Positions 42,607 to 51,444 of a stretch of DNA of 64,000 bases are shown in pieces. Below the pieces are notes generated by a model, which saw only the letters and a program-made list of their open reading frames with translations, did no database searches and was not told the DNA's origin. This stretch comes from JBFMAI01 sp040755725 (GTDB taxonomy: Bacteria > Planctomycetota > Phycisphaerae > UBA1845 > Fen-1342). The position numbers were made by a program, and so were the translations under genes. The stretch spans positions 124,001 to 188,000 of the forward strand of contig JBFMAI010000039.1 in assembly GCA_040755725.1 (NCBI GenBank). The letters are read 5' to 3'. The number at the start of each line of letters is the position of its first letter. The stretch's first letter is position 1.

Positions 42607-44144
42607 GATGGTCTCCTCGCATAGGATGCCGGCTCCGCCCCGGCGGGGCCGCGCAACATCCGCCACAGGCTCTCCGCTCCCACGCGGGCCCCGTGCCGTA
42701 GCAAGGCCCAATTCACCCGCCGCTTGCGGGCGTCGCGCTCCACGATCAGCCCGCGCCACAGACTCGCCAACCGCGGGCCGCTCACCGTCAGCATCCGGCG
42801 GGCGTAGGTCGCGTCCACATCGCGTAGCGTCGCGGCCCCGGTGGTACAGACCGGCGTGTGGAAGTTGTAGTCTGCCCAGTTCGCGTTCGCCACGAGCCCA
42901 GCGCGCGCCGCCTCTTCGGCAAACCTCGTCCCCGGGATCGGCGTCAGCGGGATCATCAGGCAGTAGTCGATCCCCAGCCCGTTGGCCCAGTCGCACAGGC
43001 GTCGGAGCGAGTCCGGACGGTCACCGGGCAAACCGATGATCACGCTGCCGATCGTGTAGACCTGGGGGTACTTCTCGCGGAAGATCGCGATGGCCGCCGC
43101 GCACATCTCCGGATCGTTGTTGTGTTTGCCGAGCAGGCCCAGGCCCGCCGGGTCATCCCGCTCCAGCCCGAGCACGACCTGTCGCAGTCCGGCCCGCACG
43201 AGTTTGCCCAGGATGCCCAGCTTTTCATCACGCACGACGCAGTCCGCGCGGACCCACGCCGTGTGCAGCGTCCGCGGCCGGCCGCGCGACCCCGTCAGTC
43301 CCGATCCGAGCATGAGTTCCGCCCAGCCGTCTGACCACTCGGGCGAGGCATTGAACGTCGGATCGACCCAGCCGAACGTGCGCCGGCCGTACTGACAATG
43401 GAGCCAGCGCACCTCGTCAAAGCTGCGGGCGGGGCTCTTGGTGCGGTATCGCGGCCGCACACGGCCGTTGCCATCGAGCGACTCGCCCATCTGTTTCCAC
43501 AGCACGCAGAAGCCGCAGGAGTCGATGCACCCGCGCGAGTGCTCCAAGGCCACCAAGTCCGGGTGGTTCCGCGAACCGCGGCCATAGCGCGTCGTGTCCA
43601 CGAGGTCGTATGCCGGCCGGGGCAGCGTGTCGAGGTCGGCGATCAACGGTCGCGGCGACGTGAGGACGGTCCGGCCGGCGGCGTCGCGGAACGCCAGCCC
43701 GGCGACGTCGTGCCAGGGGCGGCCGGCGTGCAGGCACTGCAACAACTCAACAAACGTGTGCTCGCCTTCGCCGCGGACGATCACATCGACGCAGCCCGTG
43801 GCCAGCGTGGCCTCGATCGCGTGCGGGTAATGGACTCCCCCGGCCACGACGACGCAGGCGGGGTGCAGCCGCCTCACCAGCGCCGCGGCGCGCAGACCCT
43901 CGTGGGCCGAAGCCGTCTCCTCGCCGAGGCCGAGCACGTCGATGGGCCGCTCGGCCAGCTTGCGGGCCAGGGTCCGCCAGCCCCACGCCTGCCCCGGAGC
44001 GTCCCACACCGCGAGATCCAGCTCGGGGAGTGCGCGGCGGGCGGCGGCCGCGACGCACAACAGGCCCAGCGGCTGCCAGAACGCCGACCGCTCGCTGTTG
44101 AACGGCCAGAGGTACCGCGGCGGTCGCAGGAGCACCACGCGCAT
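42591..44144 (-). CDS. B12-binding-type radical SAM protein
   Basis: 517 residues. The N-terminal half has a cobalamin-binding-like Rossmann fold (MRVVLLRPPR, IDVLGLGEETASAHEGLRAA, VVVAGGVHYPHAIEATLATG) but no DxHxxG motif. The radical SAM barrel follows with the 4Fe-4S motif CIDSCGFC (Cys 206, 210, 213), GWVDPTFNASP and TIGSVIIGLPGDRPDSL. The family is related to BchE/HpnJ-type enzymes acting on lipids or tetrapyrroles; the substrate cannot be told. First gene of a three-gene operon with the propeller and DUF2085 genes. Confidence 0.87.
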   Translation of the reverse strand: MRVVLLRPPRYLWPFNSERSAFWQPLGLLCVAAAARRALPELDLAVWDAPGQAWGWRTLARKLAERPIDVLGLGEETASAHEGLRAAALVRRLHPACVVVAGGVHYPHAIEATLATGCVDVIVRGEGEHTFVELLQCLHAGRPWHDVAGLAFRDAAGRTVLTSPRPLIADLDTLPRPAYDLVDTTRYGRGSRNHPDLVALEHSRGCIDSCGFCVLWKQMGESLDGNGRVRPRYRTKSPARSFDEVRWLHCQYGRRTFGWVDPTFNASPEWSDGWAELMLGSGLTGSRGRPRTLHTAWVRADCVVRDEKLGILGKLVRAGLRQVVLGLERDDPAGLGLLGKHNNDPEMCAAAIAIFREKYPQVYTIGSVIIGLPGDRPDSLRRLCDWANGLGIDYCLMIPLTPIPGTRFAEEAARAGLVANANWADYNFHTPVCTTGAATLRDVDATYARRMLTVSGPRLASLWRGLIVERDARKRRVNWALLRHGARVGAESLWRMLRGPAGAEPASYARRPSWYDA

Positions 44145-44400
44145 GCGCAGCTACCTCAGTGATCCTCGCGCATCGTCGGCGGTCCGCCGCGCGAGGCGGG
44201 AAGGCTCCGCCGGGCGGCGCACACCAGTCCCCGGCACGTCGCACACCCGAACCGGGAGCCCGCAGCGGGTGCCGACCTGCCCGGCAGCCGTCTCGACGCT
44301 TCTCCGTACAACCCGACTGGCCTTGGTCCTGCCGGAGCATGATACCCCTTTCCGCGTCCGCAGCACCGCCCTAGACGCGTATTCAGGAACACGCAACGCT

Positions 44401-44470
44401 GGTTGGGAGGGCGAGCCTCCCGGCGAGCCGCAGCTCGGCAGTCCCGGCGCGCCGGGATCGCCCTCGCACA
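44401..44470 (+). repeat. Dispersed repeat, family B, copy
   Basis: GTTGGGAGGGCGAGCCTCCC, GGCGAGCCGCAGCTCGG, then CAGTCCCGGCGCG and GCCGGGATCGCCCTC. The first 50 bases match the second half of the copy at 48381-48495 with one difference. It lies in the 615-base gap before the OPT gene. Confidence 0.8.
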
Positions 44471-44531
44471 GCGCACGATGGCGCGCCCATCCAGGCGTGC
44501 GGCTCCCTGGTTCGCACGGCCCGCACGTGTT

Positions 44532-44560
44532 TTGACAGCACGCCGGCCGAAAGCTATGTA
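44532..44560 (+). promoter_or_regulatory. Promoter of the OPT transporter gene
   Basis: Consensus TTGACA (44532-44537), 17-base spacer, TATGTA (44555-44560). Transcription would start near 44567, leaving a leader of about 190 nt. The rest of the 44145-44759 gap shows only the family B repeat. Confidence 0.65.
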
Positions 44561-44759
44561 AGGGCACGCGGCGAGACGGTCGCGCTGTCCGAGCCGCGGC
44601 CGTGAGGGAGCGGTTTGTAGGAGGCCCGGACCGCTTCCTGACGGGCGCGGCTCGGTGTTGCTCGCGCGGCTCGGTATTGCTGACGAAGCGCCGCTCGCCT
44701 CACTTGACGCGGCGCGGTCCGGTTCTGCCGGCGTGGCACGACAACACAGGTGCTCGGCG

Positions 44760-46715
44760 ATGGCGATCAAGCAACTCACCGACGAACAAATCCGCACACT
44801 GACCGTCGAACAGAAAGACCGCTGGTGGCTGGAGAACGTCTACCAGGGCGACGTCCCGCAAATGACCGTGCGGGTCGTCATCATGGGCTTCCTGCTCGGC
44901 GGCCTGCTCTCGATCACCAACCTGTACGTGGGGGCCAAGGCCGGCTGGTCGCTGGGCGTCGCCATCACCTCGGTCATCCTGGCCTTCGTGTTCTTCAAGG
45001 CGCTGGAGAAGGCTGGCCTGATCCGCACCTACCACGTCCTGGAGAGCAACATCCTCCAGTCCATCGCCTGCTCCGCCGGCTACATGAACGGCCCGCTCAT
45101 CGCCAGCATGGCCGCCTACATGATCATCACCAACACCGTGATCCCCTGGTGGCAGATGATCATGTGGCTCATCGGCCTGGCCCTGCTCGGCGTGCTGTTC
45201 GCCTTCCCGCTTAAACGCCGGTTCATCAACGAGGAGCAGTTGCCCTTTCCCGAAGGCCGCGCCGCCGGCGTCGTCATGGACACCCTGCACAGCGAAGGCG
45301 CGGACGCGGCCAAGTCCGTCCTGCCGGCGAAGCTGCTGGTGATCTTCGGCCTGCTCGCCGCCCTGGCCAAGTTCTTCCAGTGGGAAGTCTGGCACACCTG
45401 GATGACGCGCCTCAAGGTCGGTTTCCTGCACGTCCCCGAGTACCTCGATGACTGGTACTACCGGCTCGTCGAGACGGCCGGTTGGTGGATGCCGCGCCTC
45501 CTGGGAACGCCGCTCCGCGAGCTCACCGTCCGCCCCGAACTCGACATCGCCATGATCGGCGCCGGCGGCCTGATGGGAATTCGCACGGGCGTGTCGCTGA
45601 TGATCGGCGCCGTCATCAACTACTGCATTCTGGCTCCGCTGATGATCCAAGCGGGCGACATCCGCACGACGACCGACGCCGCCGGCGTCGTGCATGTCGG
45701 CTTCCGCGCGATCACCACCTGGTCACTCTGGGGCGGTGTGGCGATGATGACCACCGCGTCGTTGTACTCCTTTTTCGCCAAGCCCCAGACCCTGCTGACT
45801 GCGTTCAAGGGGCTGTCACGCCGTAAGTCCACCGCGGTCGATCCCGTCCGCCACATCGAGCTGCCGCTGTGGGTGTCGCTCGTCGGCGTGCCGCTGGTCG
45901 GGGCGTATCTCGTGTGGATCGCGCACGGGTTCTTCGGCGTCCAGATATGGCTCGGCATCGTCGCGATCCCGATGGTGTTCGTGTTCACGCTCATCGGTGT
46001 CAACTCGACGGCCCTGACCTCGATCACGCCCACGGGCGCGCTCGGCAAGCTCACCCAACTGGCCTACGGAGCGCTGGCCCCCGGCAACATCACCACCAAC
46101 ATCGCCACGGCCGGCATCGCCGCCGAAGTTGCCGGCGGGGCCTCCAATCTGATTCAGAACATCAAGCCCGGCTACATGCTCGGCGGCAAGCCGCGCTACC
46201 AGGCGATCGGCCATGTGATCGGCGCCTTCTCCGGGGCGATCTTCTCCGTCGTCGTGTTCTACCCCTTGTTCCTGAAGAACAACCCGGCCGGGCTGATCTC
46301 CGAGCAATACCCCTACCCCGCGGCGACCGTGTGGAAGGCCGTCGCCGAGATCTTGACCAAGGGATTGAGCCAGTTGCCGACGAGTGCCGTCGTGGCCGCG
46401 GCCGTCGGCGCCGTGCTGGGGATCGTCCTGGAGCTGATTCGCGTGACCGCCAAAGGCCGCTTCCCCATCTCGCCGGTCGGCATCGGCCTGGCCTTCGTGA
46501 TCTCGTTCCAGACGTGTCTGGCGATGTTCATCGGCTCCTTCGTGTTCTGGCTCATCGGCGTGATCTGGCCCCGGCCGGAGCAGCGCCCGAACGCGGTCCT
46601 GGTCCAGAACCAGGAGTCGATCTGCGCCGGCGTAGTGGCCGGCGCGGCCCTGATCGGCGTCGCGGTCATGGCCGCCGAGGTCATCGCGGAGCAGATGGGG
46701 CTCAAACTCACTTAG
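44760..46715 (+). CDS. OPT family oligopeptide transporter
   Basis: 651 residues with about 14-16 membrane helices. Family features are the N-terminal MTVRVVIMGFLLGGLLSITN followed by NLYVGAKAGWSLGVAITSV, the CSAGYMNGPLIAS segment, QLPFPEGRAAGVVMDTLHS, and the C-terminal ISPVGIGLAFVISFQTCLAM. OPT proteins import small peptides or metal chelates. I chose ATG 44760 (MAIKQLTDEQIRTLTVEQKD); the frame open upstream to 44655 looks non-coding. Its own promoter is likely at 44532. Confidence 0.9.
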   Translation: MAIKQLTDEQIRTLTVEQKDRWWLENVYQGDVPQMTVRVVIMGFLLGGLLSITNLYVGAKAGWSLGVAITSVILAFVFFKALEKAGLIRTYHVLESNILQSIACSAGYMNGPLIASMAAYMIITNTVIPWWQMIMWLIGLALLGVLFAFPLKRRFINEEQLPFPEGRAAGVVMDTLHSEGADAAKSVLPAKLLVIFGLLAALAKFFQWEVWHTWMTRLKVGFLHVPEYLDDWYYRLVETAGWWMPRLLGTPLRELTVRPELDIAMIGAGGLMGIRTGVSLMIGAVINYCILAPLMIQAGDIRTTTDAAGVVHVGFRAITTWSLWGGVAMMTTASLYSFFAKPQTLLTAFKGLSRRKSTAVDPVRHIELPLWVSLVGVPLVGAYLVWIAHGFFGVQIWLGIVAIPMVFVFTLIGVNSTALTSITPTGALGKLTQLAYGALAPGNITTNIATAGIAAEVAGGASNLIQNIKPGYMLGGKPRYQAIGHVIGAFSGAIFSVVVFYPLFLKNNPAGLISEQYPYPAATVWKAVAEILTKGLSQLPTSAVVAAAVGAVLGIVLELIRVTAKGRFPISPVGIGLAFVISFQTCLAMFIGSFVFWLIGVIWPRPEQRPNAVLVQNQESICAGVVAGAALIGVAVMAAEVIAEQMGLKLT

Positions 46716-46750
46716 CGCGACGGACCGGACCGCCGTGGGTTGGACGGGAC

Positions 46751-47848
46751 GTGCGGCACGACCATGCACCATTCGGCCTCCTCGTACTGTGCGCCGCGAC
46801 CGGCCCGCTTCTTAACGGCTGTCCGCCCGACCACACCGCTACCGACGTCAACTTCAACGTGGGCGGAACCCCGACACCGCTCGTGACCGCCGGCGAACCG
46901 GTCCTTCTCTCGGAGTTCATTTTCAACGGGATTCCGGGCCGGGCCGGCAATCACGCGCCGACGGTCGCCGCGCTGCCGGACGGCGAACTCCTGGCCGCGT
47001 GGTATTCCTACGTCGGCCCCGGCGAGCTCGACGGTGCGGACGTCTGCCTCTCTCGAAAACCGGCCGGGGCCGTCCATTGGACCACGCCGACGCTGCTGAT
47101 CGACCGCCCCGAGGCCGTCGGCAATCCGGTCCTGTACGCCGAGGGCGAGCAGCTCTGGCTCTTCCACGCGGTCGTGCCCGGCACAGGCTGGAGCTCCGCC
47201 CACGTCGAAGTGCAGCGTTCCGACGACGGCGGTCAAACCTGGTCATCGCCGCGAACGCTACCCGGGCCGCTGGGGACCAACGTCCGCTTCCCCCCGGCGC
47301 GATTGAGCAACGGGACTTTGCTCTTGCCGGCGTACAGCGATTTGCTGCCGCGCTCGCTCTTCTTCGCCACCACCGACGACGATTACTGGACGCTACGCAG
47401 TGAGCTTGCGACCCGACCGCCCCACGCCAACCTCCAACCGTCGCTCGCCGTACTCAACGACGGCCGGTTGCTCGCGGTGATGCGCAACGGCGGCGGCGGC
47501 TGGTTGTGGGCGTCGCTGTCGACGAACGGCGGCCGCTCATGGGCCACACCCGCTGACAGCGGATTCCCGAATCCAAACAGCCCGGCGGCGTTGCTGCGGT
47601 TGGCCAGTGGCAATCTGATACTGATCTTCAACGACAGCGCCACGCTTCGCCGCCCGCTCTCGGCCGCTGTCTCCGCCGACGGAGGCGTCACATGGCATCC
47701 GCCGCGGGTGCTCGTGGACGGCGATGACGGGGAACATGCCTACCCGTCGGCGGTGCAGGCCCCGGATGGGTGGATTCACGTCGTGTATTCGCACGACCGG
47801 CAGCGGATCGGGCACGTCACGTTCAATGGAGCGTGGTTGGCCGACTGA
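46751..47848 (+). CDS. Sialidase-like (BNR-repeat) lipoprotein
   Basis: 365 residues. GTG 46751 begins a lipoprotein signal ending in the lipobox LLNGC (Cys at about 24). The mature part is a six-bladed sialidase-fold propeller with Asp-box motifs (RSDDGGQTWSSPR, STNGGRSWATP, SADGGVTWHPPR) and the N-terminal HAPTVAALPDGELLAAWYS. It may act on glycans or be a binding propeller. It lies 35 bases after the OPT gene, so the two may be co-transcribed. Recognition is at fold level only. Confidence 0.8.
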   Translation: MRHDHAPFGLLVLCAATGPLLNGCPPDHTATDVNFNVGGTPTPLVTAGEPVLLSEFIFNGIPGRAGNHAPTVAALPDGELLAAWYSYVGPGELDGADVCLSRKPAGAVHWTTPTLLIDRPEAVGNPVLYAEGEQLWLFHAVVPGTGWSSAHVEVQRSDDGGQTWSSPRTLPGPLGTNVRFPPARLSNGTLLLPAYSDLLPRSLFFATTDDDYWTLRSELATRPPHANLQPSLAVLNDGRLLAVMRNGGGGWLWASLSTNGGRSWATPADSGFPNPNSPAALLRLASGNLILIFNDSATLRRPLSAAVSADGGVTWHPPRVLVDGDDGEHAYPSAVQAPDGWIHVVYSHDRQRIGHVTFNGAWLAD

Positions 47849-47875
47849 CCAGTCGCGCGCGCTTCGGCAGCCCAC

Positions 47876-47970
47876 GTGGGGAGGGCGAGCCTCCCGGCGA
47901 GCCGCGGCTCGGGGGTCCCGGGAAGACGGGATTGCCCTCCCGCGCCGCGTGTTCGCTCATGGTGATTCAG
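47876..47970 (+). repeat. Dispersed repeat, family B, copy
   Basis: GGGGAGGGCGAGCCTCCCGG, GCGAGCCGCGGCTCGG, then GACGGGATTGCCCTCCCGCG and GTGTTCGCTCATGGTGATTC. This copy shows the fullest right end. It fills the gap between the sialidase-like and DUF2934 genes. Confidence 0.75.
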
Positions 47971-47996
47971 GAAGGGCGGCCGGCGAAGCGGCCCGG

Positions 47997-48215
47997 TTAC
48001 GGCTTGCCAAGCAGGGCGATCCGCGCGCGGAGCTCCAGCTCGGCCTGCTGCCAGTCCCAATCGGGGTTGCCGGGACGGCCGTTTCGGGCGAGGTAGATCT
48101 CGTACGCGCGCTGACGAATCTGTTCGACGGTGGGGGCCGCGGGCGGAATGATGGACGCGGCGCACTTCGACCGCGAGACGTTTCGCGGTCGCCGGGCGGC
48201 GCTTCTCGGTGGCAT
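47997..48215 (-). CDS. DUF2934 domain protein
   Basis: 72 residues. A basic N-terminal tail, then the DUF2934 core IRQRAYEIYLARNGRPGNPD, DWDWQQAELELRARIALLG. This small domain is widespread in proteobacteria and planctomycetes and has no known function. ATG 48215 with GGGAG six bases upstream is the preferred start; it stands between two repeat copies. Confidence 0.8.
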   Translation of the reverse strand: MPPRSAARRPRNVSRSKCAASIIPPAAPTVEQIRQRAYEIYLARNGRPGNPDWDWQQAELELRARIALLGKP

Positions 48216-48380
48216 GGGCAACTCCCTGTACGACTACGGCCGGCCGAATACGGAATGCGGATGGGCCGTCGATCGTCCTGATCGGTTTCCCGCGGCCAGG
48301 ACTTGAGCGCTCCCGGTGGCTGTCCGCCGTCCCGTAAGCGCGAACGCGGCGCGAAGTACATTCGCTCCGGTGCCGCTTGG

Positions 48381-48495
48381 GCATTCAGGATCACGGGACG
48401 CCAGCCGGGAGGGCGCGCGTCCCCGCGAGCCGCGGCAGTTGGGAGGGCGAGCCTCCCGGCGAGCCGCGGCTCGGCAGTCCCGGCGCGGCCACGCG
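48381..48495 (+). repeat. Dispersed repeat, family B, tandem double copy
   Basis: Begins GCATTCAGGATCACGGGACG; a first core (CGGGAGGGCGCGCGTCC) is followed directly by a second (GTTGGGAGGGCGAGCCTCCC, GAGCCGCGGCTCGG, CAGTCCCGGCGCG). Confidence 0.8.
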
Positions 48496-48527
48496 GCGGG
48501 CGGGCAGACTCAGCAACTCGGGTGAGA

Positions 48528-49631
48528 TCAGGTGGGCCGGCCGGACCGCACGGTCGGCCGGATGCGCGAACAGATACGGCGGAGCTCCTGCACCCGCTGG
48601 CGAAGCTCGGGTGACGAGATGCCCTGATTGAGCGCAACCTCGATCGCGGCCGCCGCCGTGGTCACGCAGTCAAAGCCGTAGGTGCTGCCCTGCGACTTCA
48701 ACATGCGAACGGCCGTCTGGGACGCCTTGACATCGCCACTGGCCACCGCGTCCTGGAGCTTGCGAACTTGCAGCGGCAGCTCCTTGACGAAATCGCTGAT
48801 CAGCTCGCCCACCGAGTCCGCGTAGGGCAACGTGCTGAAGATCGGCTCCTCCCGCAGTGACGCCAGCAGGTCCGCCAAATCGTCGCGGCAGAACGGCTTG
48901 GCCAGAAACAGGTCGCACCCGCACTGGATGCACATGGACTGGATCTTCGGCGAGGACATGGCGCTGATCGCCGCGATCCGCCCGCAGTAGCCCGCGTTGC
49001 GCAGCGTCCGAGCCGCCTTGAACCCGTCCATCACCGGCAGGTCCAGGTCCATCAGCACCAGGTCGTACGTCTTCTGGGCCACCCGCTCGACGGCTGCCTG
49101 ACCGTCGGTCACGTGTTCCACGGCGGCGTTGAGCTGGTTCAACCAGGCCCCGATCATGCGGGCCGTAAGGTGGTCGTCCTCGACCAAGAGCACACGACAG
49201 GCCACCGCCTCGGCGCAATAGAGCGAAGGGTCGATGCGGTGTACGAACCGCAACTCCAGCTCGTGGACGTGCCCGCTGATGTACCGGCATTGCTGCACCC
49301 ACCCGTCCACCTCGTCCCACGTGCCGTAGAGCGTGATCAGATTCACCCGCGCCACCGTCCCCTGGTGGACGAACATCTCGTGCAGGCAGCACAGGCCCGT
49401 CTGGCTCAGCCACCTGGACGGGACGGCGTAGGAGCTCGAGGTGGGGGCACCGGGCACCCACAAGTCCAAGTGCAGGCTGGGGATTCGGTAGCGGTAGCGC
49501 GGCGGGGTCTCTTGCGTCCTGGCGGCTTCGCTGGACCGGTCCAGGACGTCCAACACCGCCTGGATGTCGGGTTCATCGAGCCGGATCGAGCGGATCCGGG
49601 GGCGCGACCCATCATTACGCAGCGGCTCCAT
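48528..49631 (-). CDS. PilZ-like / receiver / degenerate Hpt regulatory protein
   Basis: 367 residues in three parts. Residues about 40-135 look like a PilZ-type beta barrel (RYRIPSLHLDLW and FVHRIDPSLY). A receiver domain spans about 145-262, with acidic pocket VLLVEDDHLTARM, phospho-acceptor VLMDLDLPVMDGF, then AAISAMSS and LAKPFCRDD. A C-terminal four-helix Hpt-like part follows, but where the phosphorylatable His should stand (HxLKG) the sequence is VRMLKSQGSTYG, with Arg. It probably senses a signal and relays through protein contact. It is monocistronic. Confidence 0.75.
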   Translation of the reverse strand: MEPLRNDGSRPRIRSIRLDEPDIQAVLDVLDRSSEAARTQETPPRYRYRIPSLHLDLWVPGAPTSSSYAVPSRWLSQTGLCCLHEMFVHQGTVARVNLITLYGTWDEVDGWVQQCRYISGHVHELELRFVHRIDPSLYCAEAVACRVLLVEDDHLTARMIGAWLNQLNAAVEHVTDGQAAVERVAQKTYDLVLMDLDLPVMDGFKAARTLRNAGYCGRIAAISAMSSPKIQSMCIQCGCDLFLAKPFCRDDLADLLASLREEPIFSTLPYADSVGELISDFVKELPLQVRKLQDAVASGDVKASQTAVRMLKSQGSTYGFDCVTTAAAAIEVALNQGISSPELRQRVQELRRICSRIRPTVRSGRPT

Positions 49632-49887
49632 ACACGCCCGTTTCCGGCCCCCCCCGCCGTCCCCGCGGGGCGGGCTATACTTGATAATCGGGTGAACTAC
49701 ATCAGGCTTTCACCTGCAAAGTGTCCCCCAGACGGACGGCGCGAATAAAATAAATGGTCGTGGGAGGCTTGAGCCGGTAGCCTACGCGGCGAACCCGGCG
49801 AATCTAGGGAGAACTACCCAAACACCAGAAAACCGCTCCCGGGAGCGCGTGCGCGAGCGGACACCGAAGGTTCGCAGCGCGGGGCGT

Positions 49888-50460
49888 TCAATGCTGATGC
49901 AACAACGCCAACACCTCGGCCCGCGTGGCTTGGTTGGTGTGCATCATGCCCCGCAGCGCCGACGTGATCATCACGCTGCCGGGCTTCTTGACCCCCCGCG
50001 ACGTCATACAGGTGTGGATGGCCTCCAGGACGACCGCGCACCCCTTCACCTGCAGACGTTGGGCCAGCACATCGGCGATCTGCGACGTGAGCCGCTCCTG
50101 CACTTGCGGCCGGTGCGCGAAGACGTCCACGATCCGCGCCAGCTTCGAGAGCCCCAGCACCTTGCCGCCTGGGATGTACGCGATGTGTGCCTTGCCCTCG
50201 AACGGCATCAGGTGGTGCTCGCACATGCTGGTGAACGGGATGTCCCGCAGAACCACCATCTCGTGGTGGTCCTCGTTGAACATCGCCTGCAAGTGCGTCT
50301 CGGGGTCCGCCTGCAACCCGTCGAACAGCTCCGCATACATCCGCGCCACGCGCCGCGGCGTGTCCCGCAGCCCCTCCCGCCGCGGATCCTCGCCGATCGC
50401 CTCCAGAATCTCGCGTACCGCCCGCTCAATCCGCGTCTGATCAATCGCCGCACTGGGCAT
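49888..50460 (-). CDS. folE: GTP cyclohydrolase I
   Basis: 190 residues. Makes dihydroneopterin triphosphate from GTP for folate or related pterins. Zinc ligands are in FTSMCEHHLMPFEGKAHIAY (Cys, His) and in AIHTCMTSRGVKKPGSVMIT. GLRDTPRRVARMYAELFDG and VLGLSKLARIVD are conserved. ATG 50460 has GAGG six bases upstream. The upstream extension reads into the family A repeat remnant and is rejected. Confidence 0.96.
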   Translation of the reverse strand: MPSAAIDQTRIERAVREILEAIGEDPRREGLRDTPRRVARMYAELFDGLQADPETHLQAMFNEDHHEMVVLRDIPFTSMCEHHLMPFEGKAHIAYIPGGKVLGLSKLARIVDVFAHRPQVQERLTSQIADVLAQRLQVKGCAVVLEAIHTCMTSRGVKKPGSVMITSALRGMMHTNQATRAEVLALLHQH

Positions 50461-50491
50461 ACGCCACCTCACTGAACGCGGGCCCGGAACT

Positions 50492-50523
50492 CCCCTCCCT
50501 CTCAGGAAGGGGTTGGGGGAGGG
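50492..50523 (+). repeat. Dispersed repeat, family A, internally deleted copy
   Basis: CCCCTCCCTCTCAGGA is joined directly to AGGGGTTGGGGGAGGG, lacking the central 30 bases of the copy at 40387-40450. It lies just upstream of folE. Confidence 0.65.
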
Positions 50524-50666
50524 TCGGGGCACCCAAGCGCCTCATCGCGCTCCCGTCCCGCCCCTTCGCACCCAGCGGGCGGCGGGAGAAGCTTGTGCAA
50601 ACGGCACAATTGTAGCCACCCGCGCGGCCTGATCCACGTCGCTGGCACTCGGCCCCGACGCGCGGG

Positions 50667-51278
50667 TCACCCCTCTGCCCGCGGACCCGCCCGCCGCGTG
50701 CCCGTTCGTACGCCGTGAATCACCACAGGGATGTCGCGCCGCGCGGCGGCGGCGAACAGGTCCCCCAGCGTACCGACCTTGGGCGCCTTGTGCACAAACG
50801 CGTGCAGGTCCTGGAAGTCCCACCGCGACCGGGTCACGCTCCGCCGCTGCGCGTCGATCACCCGCACGCCGTGGTGGTCCACCAGCTCGCGGGCAGCGAA
50901 GCGGTCGCACATGCTCTCTTTGCGGCGGAGGTTGCGTCCGGCCATCTTCAGCAGGTGGTGATAGAACTCGTGCAGAAAAATGAACAGCGCGAGCTGGTAT
51001 GCGTCCGCGATGACGAGGCGGTACGTCTCCCGCCACCAGTGCGTGCGGTTCGACTGGGCCCGGGCGATGTGTGTCCCCAGCAGATACGGGTAGGTCACGT
51101 GCCGGCCCAGGTTAACGTAGATGCGCTTACTGGCGTACAGGCACGTGCCCGAGAAGTCGGTGCCGCGGCTGTAGCGCACGCGCACCCGCATCTTGTCGTG
51201 CCGGTACGGCCACGCGTGCCGCACAAACAAGCGCTCCAGCCGCTCGCCGTCCAACTCCGTGGCGTTGGCAAAGTCCAT
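50667..51278 (-). CDS. Zincin-like protein, unknown
   Basis: About 203 residues. A metallopeptidase-like helix reads FLHEFYHHLLKMAGRN (HExxHH), followed some 10 residues on by an acidic ESMCDRFAA segment that could supply the third ligand. The N-terminal 90 residues show GTCLYASKRIYVNLGRHVTY. This resembles SprT/WLM-type zincins in architecture only; no close family is recognised. ATG 51278 or the GTG at 51290 could be the start. It overlaps nothing and is divergent to the peptidase gene. Confidence 0.7.
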   Translation of the reverse strand: MDFANATELDGERLERLFVRHAWPYRHDKMRVRVRYSRGTDFSGTCLYASKRIYVNLGRHVTYPYLLGTHIARAQSNRTHWWRETYRLVIADAYQLALFIFLHEFYHHLLKMAGRNLRRKESMCDRFAARELVDHHGVRVIDAQRRSVTRSRWDFQDLHAFVHKAPKVGTLGDLFAAAARRDIPVVIHGVRTGTRRAGPRAEG

Positions 51279-51444
51279 CCGTGGTTCCACTCGCTCCGCC
51301 GCCGCATATCAAACCCGCCCGCGCCGCCGAACGCAATGCCCCCGCTTGCCGTCGCGGCTTGTCACCCGTCACGCCGGCGGCTACAAACCCGCGCACGGCC
51401 CGCGCCGTCCCGGGCGCGCCGGCTGGGAAGCAGGAGTCGCGCCA

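Noticed and set aside
44145..44350. Cobalamin riboswitch before the radical SAM gene
   Set aside because: Neither the B12 box nor the GCCACTG element could be found in the leader.
45869..46750. Upstream extension of the sialidase-like gene through the OPT gene
   Set aside because: The frame is open but lies inside the transporter in another frame; the lipoprotein signal with GTG at 46751 gives the natural start.
29747..48495. Possible CRISPR array from the repeated GC-rich blocks
   Set aside because: Copies are kilobases apart or directly tandem, vary in length and orientation, and no cas genes are present.
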